In this document: positions 18,701-29,689 of the stretch, in pieces
Numbering within the stretch: position 1 is the first letter of the stretch
Layout: each line of letters opens with the position of its first letter
Assembly: GCF_003073045.1 (NCBI RefSeq)
Contig: NC_037590.1
Coordinates: 44,060,296 to 44,124,295 of the forward strand
Direction: 5' to 3'
DNA: 64,000 nt
Origin: Pomacea canaliculata
Taxonomy: Eukaryota > Mollusca > Gastropoda > Architaenioglossa > Ampullariidae
Notes under the pieces: model-generated
The model's database searches: none
Seen by the model: the letters and a program-made list of their open reading frames with translations, nothing else
What the model was told of the DNA's origin: nothing
Position numbers and translations under genes: made by a program

Positions 18701-19847
18701 CGGCTGCCGCCTGCGGTGCAGAGTCTGTTGCAGCGGCTGGAATGGCGAGATCCCTGGAAGGCGGTCTACTCGACCTCCAGCGCGGATGCAGGGCTCCCGA
18801 CGGACGGTCCTCCTGCCATATTCCTTCACCACAAGCATCACCTCCAGTCCCCCTCCAGTAACACCTCCTCCTGCCCCTCCACCAGACAGCTGTTCCACTG
18901 AACATATTCTGAAGCCCGAGGAGACGAGGGATGTCACGAATGCCGTAGCTTCGACAACAGTGTCCCTCAAGGGCCCACTGCAGTGCAGTCAGTGCGCGGA
19001 GGATGTGGCCCGGTTCCTGAAGAGCCTCCTGCAAGAGTCGGAAATTCCCGACTTCCCCACGCTGCTCACCTTCCGCAGGACCAATTCTGCTGGAGTCAAG
19101 GATCACTCGCCGGGGAAAATAGAGTTCAAGGACATTCTCCTTCTGACGGCCATTCCAAGGTCCTGTCATGGAGGTCAGCAAAGGGCTTTCCTCAGGGAAA
19201 AAGAAGAAGCGTTTTGGTCCGCCATCAGGTCTTGCAACTTCGTGAGGAGCTTCCAAGACCTGGGCATACCTGTTCAGGTGGAGCGTGATGAGCAATCTCA
19301 AGAAATCGCGGTCGGTTCCGGTGAAAAGGTGGTGTTCACAGACGTGAAGGTGGCTCGTGGGTTGGAGAGAAAAGTCGTTGTTTTTATTCCATTATTTTCC
19401 GATGACCCGTTCGCACCTTTAGCTGGAGACATGTCTGCGTGTACAGACAACATTCAGCCAAGCGTGCAAGAGGCTGCTAATGGCGCAAATCACAGCGGAA
19501 GTGACGATGTCCGAGCAGATTCCAGTGGTCAGAAAACTCACCAGCGAACAGCAGAGGAACAGTTCTCTCCCAATACATCTTTTGTTGATGTCATGTCAAG
19601 AGATTCAGGTGATGAAAAGGTTCGGGCAAGGCAAGCTGCCTTCTGCCATGCCCAGCGAGATGCCGACACCCTCGCAGTCATCAAAACAGACGCCACCTCG
19701 AAGCGATGCTCTCCCCTGCCATGGTGCATTGACGCCCTTGTGTCTGAGCTGGACGAGGCCACCAGGAAGGGACTGTACACAGCGGCTTCTTGCTGTGTGT
19801 CGCAGCTGTTTGTCGTCGTTCCAGACCCGTGCTTTCTCTCCAAGTAA
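15712..19847 (+). CDS. NERD-like nuclease fused to a superfamily-1-like ATPase/helicase
   Basis: Exons: 15712-15717 (ATG TCG then GTAAGT), 15885 to about 16344, about 16453 to 16705, 17171-17377, 17620-17853 and 18032-19847. The N-terminus is basic (AKRRRKKKNNQLM, nuclear-signal-like). About residues 200-330 resemble a NERD/PD-(D/E)XK fold: GQLDILVLHE, then ILVQVKAVG, giving D...QxK where E is usual. The last exon holds Walker A (LAGPPGAGKTMLL), a Walker B-like ICFIVDE, a LPTDGPPAIF segment and VKVARGLERKVVVFIPL, like SF1 motif V. The likely role is nucleic-acid processing or sensing; the family is not functionally known to me. Oddities: the second junction keeps frame only with a GTAGGG donor four bases after a better GTAAGT, and the frame changes near 18.85 kb in a C5 run before a proline-rich linker. 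A paralog ends left of the window. Confidence 0.75.
16783..16860 (+). repeat. Possible tRNA-derived SINE head
   Basis: Within the intron 16706-17170, 'ggcggtccggtaaatta' followed about 45 bases later by 'gtggattcggatc' resembles the A- and B-box spacing of a tRNA-derived SINE. The match to the consensus boxes is imperfect. Confidence 0.35.
17466..17554. repeat. GAT/GAG trinucleotide microsatellite
   Basis: GATGATGAGGAGGAG and GATGATGAT runs within the intron between exons 17171-17377 and 17620-17853 of the NERD/ATPase gene. Confidence 0.95.
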
Positions 19848-20271
19848 AGACATTATTTTCTTCTTCAGCAGTCTTTCTGACTTGTTCTTGATAAACATGT
19901 ATGCTTATAGACTGTGTATATTTATATATTTGAAACATTTTTGGTGTTGTGAAACAAATATCAATGTAGATACAAAATGATTGGTAAAGGGGTTAGTGAT
20001 CTCATCATTCACGGTGTCTTCATCAACAAAGACCATGGATGCTTTATTTTCAATGTTGAAAATGACTGCAATTGTTTTGAAAGATAATTCTTGTTATGTG
20101 TGTACCAGAAAATTTGGTAGATAAATCAACCTCTGTTTGTAAATATAAATGTTTAAGACCAAACTCTGTAAAAGATGTTAGCGAAGAGATGATCTTTCTT
20201 ATGTTGGGAAACTTACTGTAATCAGCCTCGACTGCAATTAAATGTCAGAAGATTCGTAGCTACGAAATAAA
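19848..20271 (+). terminator. 3'UTR and AATAAA signal of the NERD/ATPase gene
   Basis: After the TAA at 19845-19847 there is AT-rich sequence with an AATAAA at 20266-20271. Most of it is duplicated at the left edge of the window. Confidence 0.55.
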
Positions 20272-21313
20272 GTGGGTTTACATGTACAATTAAGAAAGGA
20301 CAATTGAATTCTCTCATTACTTGCAGTTTGAAAAAAGACAAGACTACATATTTATTTTACAAATTTGTGTTTTCATTACAATGAGTGTGTGTGTTTTCTA
20401 ACTCAAGGCTACTTAGCCAAAGGATGGATGAGAAACAAGGAATTCGTGGTGTTAACCTTACCCCAGAGTCATTCTATGTTTGACTTCTGCTACAGTTACA
20501 TTATACTTCTTTCAGAAAACACATCTTGTTATGAGGCTGCACATACACAATGCATTAGAACATTAACCTTTATGGTGATAAAAACTAATTAAAATGTAAA
20601 AGAACATGCAAGAACATTGCTTCCTAAAAAGTAATAAAATATTTATGTATAAATAGTCATTTTCAAAGCAAGAAGACTTTCATTTTAAACATGTCTTTAT
20701 TATTACTCAATAATTATTCTCCTAAGATATTAGTGCAAACAGCTACAGACGTATACAGTGATATTTGAAATGATTCTAGAAATTAAAAAGTAGTTTCTCT
20801 CGCTTTACACCTGGTTTGTCTGTTTAATCATTAGTTTTCCACTAACCCCCTCTCATTAAACACATGTCTCATTAAAAACTATCCTAAGACCTTATCGATG
20901 AGCCATAGCTAATAAAATAAACAAATGTTCCTCATTTTAAATCATTCAATTCTCTACTTTTTAAGTTAATTTTGCTACTACTGGATAAACAGTATTTACA
21001 GTTTAGCTGTGACAGCCAGATCATTTTCATACAAAATATTACAATTTGAACAGGTCTCTTGCTGTAAACAACATTAAACACTCGCAACCTGTGGTTGGCT
21101 AATTGCAGTATTTAATCAGGCAGACAGACGAGGGTATGAAAACAAAATGTCAAACCTTAGATCTCTAAACATGTAATAACAGGGTAGGATATAAAAAAGG
21201 TCTATAACCTTAACTCACTACATTCAATTCCTCCTCCTTGAAATAAATGTCCTGAAGATCTGGAGGTCGAAGGTCGTATCGGAGTAAACAGTTTACCAAG
21301 CCTATCAATGATG
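20272..21313. other. Intergenic region, no gene seen
   Basis: AT-rich spacer between two convergent genes. Its first 430 bases belong to the block shared with positions 1-655. I see no exon or structured repeat in the rest. Confidence 0.6.
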
Positions 21314-24230
21314 CTAGTAGCGGATCATGTGGATGTACTTGGCGATAAAGGTGAGGTAAAACTGTAACTGCTTGGTCCAGTCCTCGAAGTTTGTCATCGT
21401 TACATCTATTAGCAGGTCAGGGGAAGTCAGAGAGAATCCTGAGGGGAACTTGAAGTAAGTGGCGAACCACGGACTATGGAGCCGCCTGCCATTTACAGAA
21501 AGAATGGTCTAGAGATGTAATTATGTCAATGAGAAAACATGTTTACTAACAGCATTATTGGGTTTTTCTTTCTTTTTGCTTATCTTTTGTTATTTCTTTC
21601 ATTTCTCTTTATTTCATTTTTCTTTCTCTCTCCTTCTTTATCATTTTGTTCTTTTCTTGCGTGATTTCATTTTTTTCTTACTTTTTTTTTTAACCAGCTC
21701 CGCAACGTAAACGTAGCCAACCACTATCCTGACCTACATTCCTTGCACCGCGATTCACCCAATCATTTCTAACGTGCCCCCTAGTCCCTTAACGGAAAAA
21801 TATGTAATGGAAATTATTTGAGATGTTTGTTATCACGCAGCCCTCCCCAATGTCAATAAACCAGTTATTTTATTGTATCGTGACTTGCTGGACAATGTCA
21901 AGAATGAGAAGACCGCGGGACAGTCATCCAAGAATTTAAAATGTGAGGAGCTAACACAGACAAGGTGTAAACCTCTTTACCTGATGCCAAGAGCTTTGGC
22001 CAGGACGCCGGTGAAGTACGCGTCCTCCACAGGGATGAGTGGCATCCGGTGGTAAGCTCGTAAAAGGTCATCGATGACGCAGCCGGAAATGACGTATGAA
22101 TGGCCATATAAGTAGGTAGGGAACTGGTCAAACGGATAAAGATTGCTGTCCACTTTCCACCGGCCATACTCAATGTCACTTTTAATTACAACCTGTTTGG
22201 GAAGAGCACAAACATAATATTTTTTTTAATTGCAGAAACACGAGTAAAAAAAAAGATAGTTTATGTTATTTACAAAGAAACACAGACTATATCAGTGCAA
22301 CCAACAAAATTGCCATTCCTGTAATCGTCCTGACATTCCTGCCTCCCCCATCACCCATTCCCTGCAGCATCAACTTCAATCAGCGATGCAACAAGAACCA
22401 AACGGCTAGCCGAGACGTTTACCGGTTTGGGGTTGACATGGCCCAGCATCCAGCGATGCCCCGGGGCAGTCTGGGCCATGGAAGGCAGAGCTGAGAGGAG
22501 CGCAGTCAGCAGCATCATGTTGATGAAGGTGTCGCTGTCGACCTTGAGCACGTGCTGCACGCCGGGACAGTAGTCTCGCGCCCAGTACAGGGCCGTCACC
22601 ATCTGGGGTCGTAGTTATGGAGAGAGGGTGAGTCGATGCCCGGGGACAACTTGGGGAAATTAAGGAAAATTTTCTTGTCTCCGTAGTTATATTGCGGTGT
22701 CCAGACCTCACATGTTGTTTTAGTCATGAAGTATTAAGCGAAGACAAAGATTTCCTGGGATAAATGAAACAAAAAACAAGAAAAAAATAATGTGATACCC
22801 GATGGGTCTGGGCACTGCATTGTAACTACGAAATCAAGAAATTTTTCTTGAGTTCTCGAGATTTCCCTGGGGAAACGACTTACTCTCACTTCATAACTAC
22901 GCTTGCTTGCAGACTGGCATACAAACATGTGTATGAAAAAAATGTCATACGTTGGTACGGATATAACAATAATGGACACCATCTAAATGACGGAGGATAG
23001 GAAGACAGCACGGTATCAAACGACATGCAGACCTTCAACGGACTAAAATAAACATACATGAAAAAATGATGTATCATAGTTCAACGAGTACATTGTAAGG
23101 AATATACAAGTAATGTTACCTTCAACGACAGGTTACGGTAGGTGTCTATGAAGTCAGCCTGAACAATGTCTCGCTTTTGTGTCGCTTCCTTTTGTAGCTG
23201 AGTGTCGCTGAACTCCTCCCGGTAACCGAGGACAAACAAGAGCTTTATACGGTGACTCTCCTGTTCCTGAAAAGACAAACTTATCTGGTATGGAATAGAC
23301 ACTTCTAACTCTCTCTCCCACACACATTTCTGCAGAATTAAAGGGGAATCAAATCTTTATAGGGTATAGAAATTACAGAAATGAGAGAGCCAGGGGTGGT
23401 AATCATGGTGTCATTGGTAAACGTAAGCCAAGAGGTGATGATGACACTAAGGAAACGTCTCTCACTGGATCGTTAGCCCAGTTTGTCTCCACTTGACCCC
23501 ACGTCTTGCGAATGGCCTCTCTCAGCATCACGTCTGTGTGCTCCGTGAACACGACGACAAGCAAGTAGGGTACATCACTCATCACAGACTCCAAAAAGGC
23601 TTTCGATCCCGATTTGTTGCGCGTGGCGTAGCACCCGATGTCCTGGCCAATCAAAAACCGCGGCACGTAATGGTTGACGAGGTAAGGGCGCAGAATAAAG
23701 TAATGTCCAAAAGACTGGAGGTAGTCCTCGTCGTCAGCATCAAACATGTTGGAGGTCACGGTGCTGCGGGCCACGTGCCGGAAGAAGTCCTGGTCCTGAA
23801 TCTCAATGTCCCGACGGGCGACGTTCATGCGGTCAACGCGCTGCAGTGAACTGATTCTGGGCAGCGTTCTGTTGTCCGTGATGTTGAGAAAGCCCTTGAA
23901 CGCCACCTTCTCCTTCTTAAAGCAGCCGTATCTGCTGCCCTCTCTGGGGTCGAGGAGAGTGCATTTGGTGTAGTAGGATGACGTCAGCGGTTCCCGTAGC
24001 AGATCGTCTCGCCGAGACGCCAGGATACTCGCTCGCTTTCTCTGTCTGCCATTAGATGGATGCCTTACGATTTTCTGAAACGTCTCGGAAGGCTGGAGTG
24101 GGGACACCCCCGATCGATCCTCTGCAGAAAGACGGTTTCTTTTTTCCAGTTGTGTGTACATGATGGCCCCGTAGAAAAAAAACAAATAGACTATTATAAT
24201 GAACTGCACCGTTATGACTCTACCAAACAT
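21314..24230 (-). CDS. Beta-1,3-galactosyltransferase-like glycosyltransferase (GT31)
   Basis: Five exons join in phase: 23466-24230 (ATG), 23120-23266, 22423-22602, 21981-22192 and 21314-21485 (TAG), about 491 aa. A single hydrophobic segment at residues 5-23 (VITVQFIIIVYLFFFYGAI) fits a Golgi type II membrane protein. GT31 landmarks run in order: LLVVVFTEHTD, REAIRKTWGQ, IKLLFVLG, DFIDTYRNLSLK, YWARDYCPG, the metal-binding DxD region LKVDSDTF, YPTYLYG-like FPTYLYGHSYV, VEDAYFTGVLA and a C-terminal YFKF. The N-terminal stem (about 190 aa) is long for the family. It would transfer galactose or N-acetylhexosamine from a UDP-sugar to a glycan; exact acceptor unknown. The last acceptor was chosen at tggcag before 21485 because it alone keeps the frame. 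Confidence 0.88.
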
Positions 24231-24830
24231 CTCTGATAGCTTGCGATTTGTCCTTTCCGATCACAGGTAAGTAGTTTGGTCGATAGACTGACATCTAGAC
24301 ATTAGACAGAACTGTAGACGGCTGAGCACAGAGTAAGGTCCCTGTCTTTGTCACGCTCCCATTCTCAGCTACCTGGGGGCGCACGACGCGCTTGTAGAAT
24401 TATCTCCATGCTAGAGCGCCATACAATCTCGTGTGACGACATCACAGTAACAATCCCCTTCTGTGACGTCAGTTTTAAAGCAGCGTAACATTTGTGACGA
24501 AAGAATGATTTGACGTAAACTGAAGAGCACGTGGAGGTGACGAGCGAGACAAGCACGTGCAGCACAAAGCCTTCACGCGGCAACCAGCAAAGAAAGTTCA
24601 CCCACCTGTATGATGCCAGGTAAGATGTTGAGGACAAAGTAAACCGTTATCATCAGAGTCACGAGCCTAAGCAGCAACGTGGACAACACTACTAAGTCCT
24701 GGTTAAGTCCTGATTAACGACATATTGTATTAGTTTCTACTATTTGACACATTTAATTACTGCTGGCCATTATTTCGTTAATTTTTATTCCTTTTTTTCT
24801 GGGACAAAACATGTCACTAGTATATCTAAA
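24231..24830. other. Upstream region of the glycosyltransferase gene
   Basis: The promoter of the minus-strand glycosyltransferase gene should be here. No TATA box or clear upstream exon was recognised. An open frame at 24365-24637 on the minus strand has no homology I recognise. Confidence 0.5.
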
Positions 24831-24849
24831 GATGCAGCAACAGGAGGCA

Positions 24850-25290
24850 CAAGTACCAGCTGCTGTTTCTTAATGTACACCTGTTTGTTGGTGTTAATAT
24901 GCTAATAAATTCCTCTCTTCTTCTACACCTAACAAGTTTTAAGTGATTGGTTTGATATGGAAAGCATACTCATTATGATCAAATGCTGATAAGCATACTA
25001 ATTATTTATTCCCAAAATGCAAAATCAGATTTTCTTTCTGATAAAAGTTTTTAGCATTCCAACCCATGCTTTATTTTAACATATTTCTGTTTTTTTACCC
25101 AAGTCCTGCAAGGTATGGAAGTAAAGAGATTTTGCGATTGTGGCTGTAGCTAGAAAGGTAAACTAATTATACTTTAAGATCATGAACACACGGTCAGTGG
25201 AAAAACAACTCCGTTATTAGTTCTCACAACTGACCGCATCCTTCGCCTCGTGTTTTGCGTCCCACTCACGTGACACCTTTGACTATAAAA
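24850..25290 (+). promoter_or_regulatory. Promoter of array copy A
   Basis: CACGTG (E-box) at 25267-25272 and TATAAAA at 25284-25290, with the same spacing in copies B and C. Similarity to B and C extends several hundred bases upstream (from about 24870, 'cctgtttgttgg'), including 'ccgttattagttctcacaactgac'. The expected transcription start is about 25 to 30 bases after the TATA box. Confidence 0.75.
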
Positions 25291-25313
25291 GGCCGCCACT
25301 TCTTTGTCCAGAC

Positions 25314-27245
25314 AGGTTCCAGCCATCGACAGCTTCCACCACAACTTCTACTTTCATCACTCGTCAGAGGTAAGCAGTCTACTAAGGGAGGGATCCTAGA
25401 CTTTTGTTGGCCTCCGTATATGTAGGTGTATTCAGACTTCAACGCTTAAGTCTTGAACTCTTTTATCTTGTGGTGCTTCTGTTTCGCCTTGCTTTCAGAT
25501 TTGTAGTTTTCCACGAGTTTTAAATCTTTCAACACTTGTAGCAGTTCTTGGATATCTTAGGCGTATACCCTCAAAAAACTAAACTGTCCATATGTAAATT
25601 ATTCCACACTAGCCTCATACACTGCGGTAAAACGTGTTTGTAATCACAGGAGACAATGGCTGCTGAGGTTTTCTAGGGAATCATTTTGAAGACCTGCTCA
25701 AGAGCGAACACACACAAACACAGAAAAACTCATTCACATGTACAACCTTGGCGTAGTGATGTGTATTCGAACTGACATCCACATTCAGAAATATATGTAC
25801 TTGTAATACTTAGCTTCCACAATTCGCTTTTCTTCTGTTCTTTATATTTTATACTTCTACAAGTTTATTGACAGTAGTTTGGGTTTTCCTCTTGTTATAA
25901 AATTCGCCTAACAAGCGTAGAATGTTAAATGTGATTCTGTGACAATGAAAATGACTGTACATGACAAGAAGTTTTACTGATGAGAAAACACTAATGCTGT
26001 CACAAGAAATGTGGTTACAGTGACAGCACAATGTGACTTGTGTGACGACAACAGTGAGTGATGTGATTTCAGATCCTCACAGCCATGAAGTCGCTGGTGC
26101 TGATTCTGGTGTTGGCCGCAGCAAGCATGTCGGCTCATGTTACAGAAGAACGAGACTTGCTTGCCACCAATTCCGCGATGATGCTGGTCCCCCACTACTG
26201 ACAACCGTCATGTCTGTCCTCGGCCCCATTGCTGCTGCTCTCCTGAACGTTGTCACGTCCTTAGTCGGCAGCTTGCTGGGCAGTCTGCTGGGTACCGCTC
26301 TTGCTGTCGTCCAGGGCCTTCTGGCTCTTGTTCTTGGCATCGTGTCCAAACTGGTCAACTGTGTGACGGCCGCCCTCAACATACCCGTCGGCAACATTGT
26401 GCAATCCATCCTGGGTGCAGTCACCAGCGCTGTCTCTACTATAACATCAAATCTTACAGGTACCTACTGCACAATGACTGCAAAGCCAGTTTTTCTAACA
26501 AGTAAAGCAGTGTCAATGTGTGTGCTCGCGTGCGCCTGCATAAATGGGATGACCAAAACCGTCAACTGTAGTTATATTTTAACTGATTCTTTACTAATCC
26601 CTTTCACTCTCTAGATTTATCCCCCTTTTCATGTCCCTCCATGCATACATAAAAGTCTTTGGATTAAAGCTAGAGAAACAAACAAAGACACTTGACAAAC
26701 TGAGAACACAAAATGAAGAAAATGAAGAAAGGAGCAATAGAGAGTTTTACTGACTTGTTTCTCAGTCCTCGCCATTAGCTTTGAGTCCAAACTTTTTCAA
26801 CCTCGTTAATAATCGCTGATGTCGATGTGTGTGCAGAGGCCTGCCTGTAGTAACTATGATGGACAACTCTCCTTTGTTGGGGTAAGTGACTTCTGTATTT
26901 TTCTTTCTTTGACTACTTTTTCGGGGTGTTTCTCGTTTATTAATCATTTTCTGTGTGTGCTTGTGTCCTTGTTTCTTGTGTGGTCTGTCGTTATATGGAT
27001 TCAAATATCAGCAAACGGAACCAAACGTTTTTACTACCTCACGACGCCTGCAATATTTAAAACCACAAAAAGTAAAAAGACAAACATACCATCGCTAATA
27101 ATAATTTATCCTCTCTTTATTACAGTCCAGTTCCTGACTCGATGGGACGACAGAAACTTTGAGACATCCCATGAGGCATTCAAACTACTCCAACAGCCAA
27201 CAGGGAGGGGAATGTGTGAGACACAATAAACATGGCTACAACTGT
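25314..27245 (+). pseudogene. Array copy A of the hydrophobic secreted protein gene (disrupted)
   Basis: It has the same four-exon layout as B and C: non-coding exon ending at 25369 (GTAAGC donor), exon 26073-26459 with ATG at 26085, small exon 26837-26881 (codons for Glu-Ala-Cys-Leu, then TAG) and 3'UTR exon from 27126 with AATAAA at 27225-27230. The signal peptide MKSLVLILVLAAASMSA is intact, but the frame is interrupted soon after it compared with B and C. The rest of the hydrophobic region survives in another frame (LLNVVTSLVGSLLG, LVNCVTAALNIPVG). Promoter, splice sites and polyadenylation signal all look intact, so it may still be transcribed. Confidence 0.7.
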
Positions 27246-29100
27246 TTACACTCTATGTGTTGTTCTAGACTCTCTAAAGGTGTGTGTGTTTTTCTCTGCG
27301 TAAAGGATCTTGATTTTTATCTTTTTGTTTTTAAAAACCCAGCTGTTGCTAGCTAACTTAGAAAAGCACTTTGTTGAAATGTCAGGAGTAAATCTTCGTC
27401 GTCAGTATAAATGAACTCTCAATTTGAAAGAGAAAGTTCTGACACGAGCATAACTTTAAATTATAAAATCTGTGATTTCTCTAAAGCAAATTAAAACTCA
27501 AAGTATACACAATCAAAGATTAGAATGTTTAAGAATGCGTTTTGTAAACCGTAACTTGCCTTGTCCGTCATCTTGAGGAAAGACTAGAGAAAACCTTATT
27601 GCAGTGACGTGCAGAGCATATGTTTGATTCCTGCGACTACAATATAAATCACACACCCTCCATAAATAACACATGAATATCACAAACAGTGAACACAAAA
27701 TATCTGACAAAGATCCTGCTGGTACTACCCTGTTTCTCAGCCACCGACCAATCAACAGCTGCCTCTAATGTCTATCAGAACTTGACCCCGTGACGTCACA
27801 CGAGTAGTGGGGTCTGTAGGGTCAGCCTCTGAGGCCTCTTGGGTGAATTGTAGGAAAACGATTAGAAAAGTTACATAAAGACGAGGCCACTGGCATTATG
27901 TCTGCTGTGATGTGTTTGTATGTCTGTTGTACAGGGGAGTAAAATGCGTGTTTGGAGGAACGTTCGCGAGTAAGGTTTGTGTGTGATTGCGTGCGTTCGT
28001 ATGTAGGTGGGCGCGTGTGTGTGCGTGTGTGTGTCCCCGTGCGCGCTTTGTACTGATGTGAGGAATTTTACTTTCTATTATTCACTAATAATCATCATTA
28101 TAATTCTTGTAAATGAAACATTTATGAATGAATCGACTGATTAAGTTTTCACTTCGTTTACACGTTTTTAATAAAAGAAGAATGTCTAAATAATTAGTTA
28201 TTAGTTGTATCGGACCGCGGGTTTGGTGAAACAGTCGTGACTGTTATGATCGGTATACATCATTATCCACTGTAACCTTAGCTTTAGTGTCTTTGGGCGT
28301 TTAATCAAAGCTTATACAGAAATCCTCAACTGAATATCTACTTCCGGTGTAAAAGATGAAGAGTGTCTCCTCTTATAGCAGACACGCCACTGACTTTAAC
28401 AAATATTTCTTTCAAACTATTCACGGGTGAAAAGAAGGTAACCGAGACAAACAACTAATGGTGTGGTCTCGCTATGTGTCGAATGTCGAATAGAAGGAGC
28501 ATCACGCTGAGGAGCCAATGGAATCTTCTGAAGTATCCTGAACGATGTGACAGCAAAGCAGCTAGAGACACTGTGTTTAACTCAAACCTGTTCACCACTT
28601 TAAGGACAAGCAATGATGGCCATCAGACGACTGACCATTGTGTAAGCAGGCCAAGAAGATGCTCGTCTGCCAAGAGACAACTCCACCGGCTCCAACACAA
28701 GAGTACAAGTCCGCCAGGGGACATCTCCACCATCAGTGCAACAACATCTTTGACTTTGCATTGTAGACTTTTGTGGAATATTCTACAACACGCAGACACA
28801 CGTACAAGCTGCTGCTTCTTTCTTAAAGTGAAATACTGTTTGTTGGTGTGTAGATACAAAACATGTGTTAATGAATTCCTCTCTTCTTCTACACCTGACA
28901 AGTTTCAAGTGATTGGTTTGATGAGGAAAGTGTGATGAGTTGTGGCAGGTCTTGTATTGTTTCCTGTGCAATGGCGTCTGGTGTCTGACGTCTTGTGTGT
29001 GACGTCTTGTATGCGTCATTTGTTCCACGTCATTTGAAGCTGTGGGGATGACGTCATATAAGAGAAAAGCAGTCGCTCTAACAATGGCCAAGTGAGCAGG
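27246..29100. other. Spacer of array unit A, duplicated upstream of copy C
   Basis: Positions about 27650-29100 match about 51840-53690 almost base for base, including the 'gaccccgtgacgtcac' segment near 27785 and GT-rich microsatellites near 28010. No protein-coding exon was recognised; the open frame at 28474-28935 lacks conservation of frame between the two copies. Confidence 0.7.
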
Positions 29101-29299
29101 AAAAATCAACGGTCTTGTCCGCCATCTTCTTTGTGACTCTCTCAGTGACATTCCTCAGAATTTGTGCCTCTTCGATTCTATTCACCTCCAAATCTCTCCA
29201 TCCTCATCGTCATCTGTGTGGCTCCTCGAGCGTTGTATGTGTGTGAAATGCGTAGTGCGTATTCAAGGTAAGTGTACCTTCGTCATGCGACAGAAAGAA

Positions 29300-29665
29300 T
29301 ACTCAAATGATCGCATGCTGATAAGCATACTAGTTATTTATTCTCCACAAGCAAAGTCCGATCTTCATTCTGATAATAGTGTCTAGCATTTCCACTCCTG
29401 GGTTATTTTAAAGATTTCTGTTGTTTTGTTGGTTTTGTTTTTTGTTTTTCTGCCCAATTCCTGCGAGATATGAGAGTAAAGACTAATACTGCTACAAGTC
29501 AGATTTTCGGATAGCGGCTGTATCTAGCAAGGTAAATGAATGGTACTTTGAGATCAGAAACACACGATCATTAGAAAAACAACTCCGTTATTAGTTCTCA
29601 CAACTGACAGCATCCTTCGCCTCGTGTCTTGTGTCACACATCACGTGACACCTTTGATTATAAAA
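29300..29665 (+). promoter_or_regulatory. Promoter of array copy B
   Basis: CACGTG at 29642-29647 and TATAAAA at 29659-29665, followed by 'ggccgccacttcttt', as in A and C. The spacing between E-box and TATA (12 bases) is identical in B and C. Confidence 0.78.
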
Positions 29666-29689
29666 GGCCGCCACTTCTTTCTCCAGACA

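Noticed and set aside
18383-19301. Long minus-strand frames opposite the ATPase exon
   Set aside because: They arise from GC-rich codons of the plus-strand gene, which carries the recognisable ATPase motifs.
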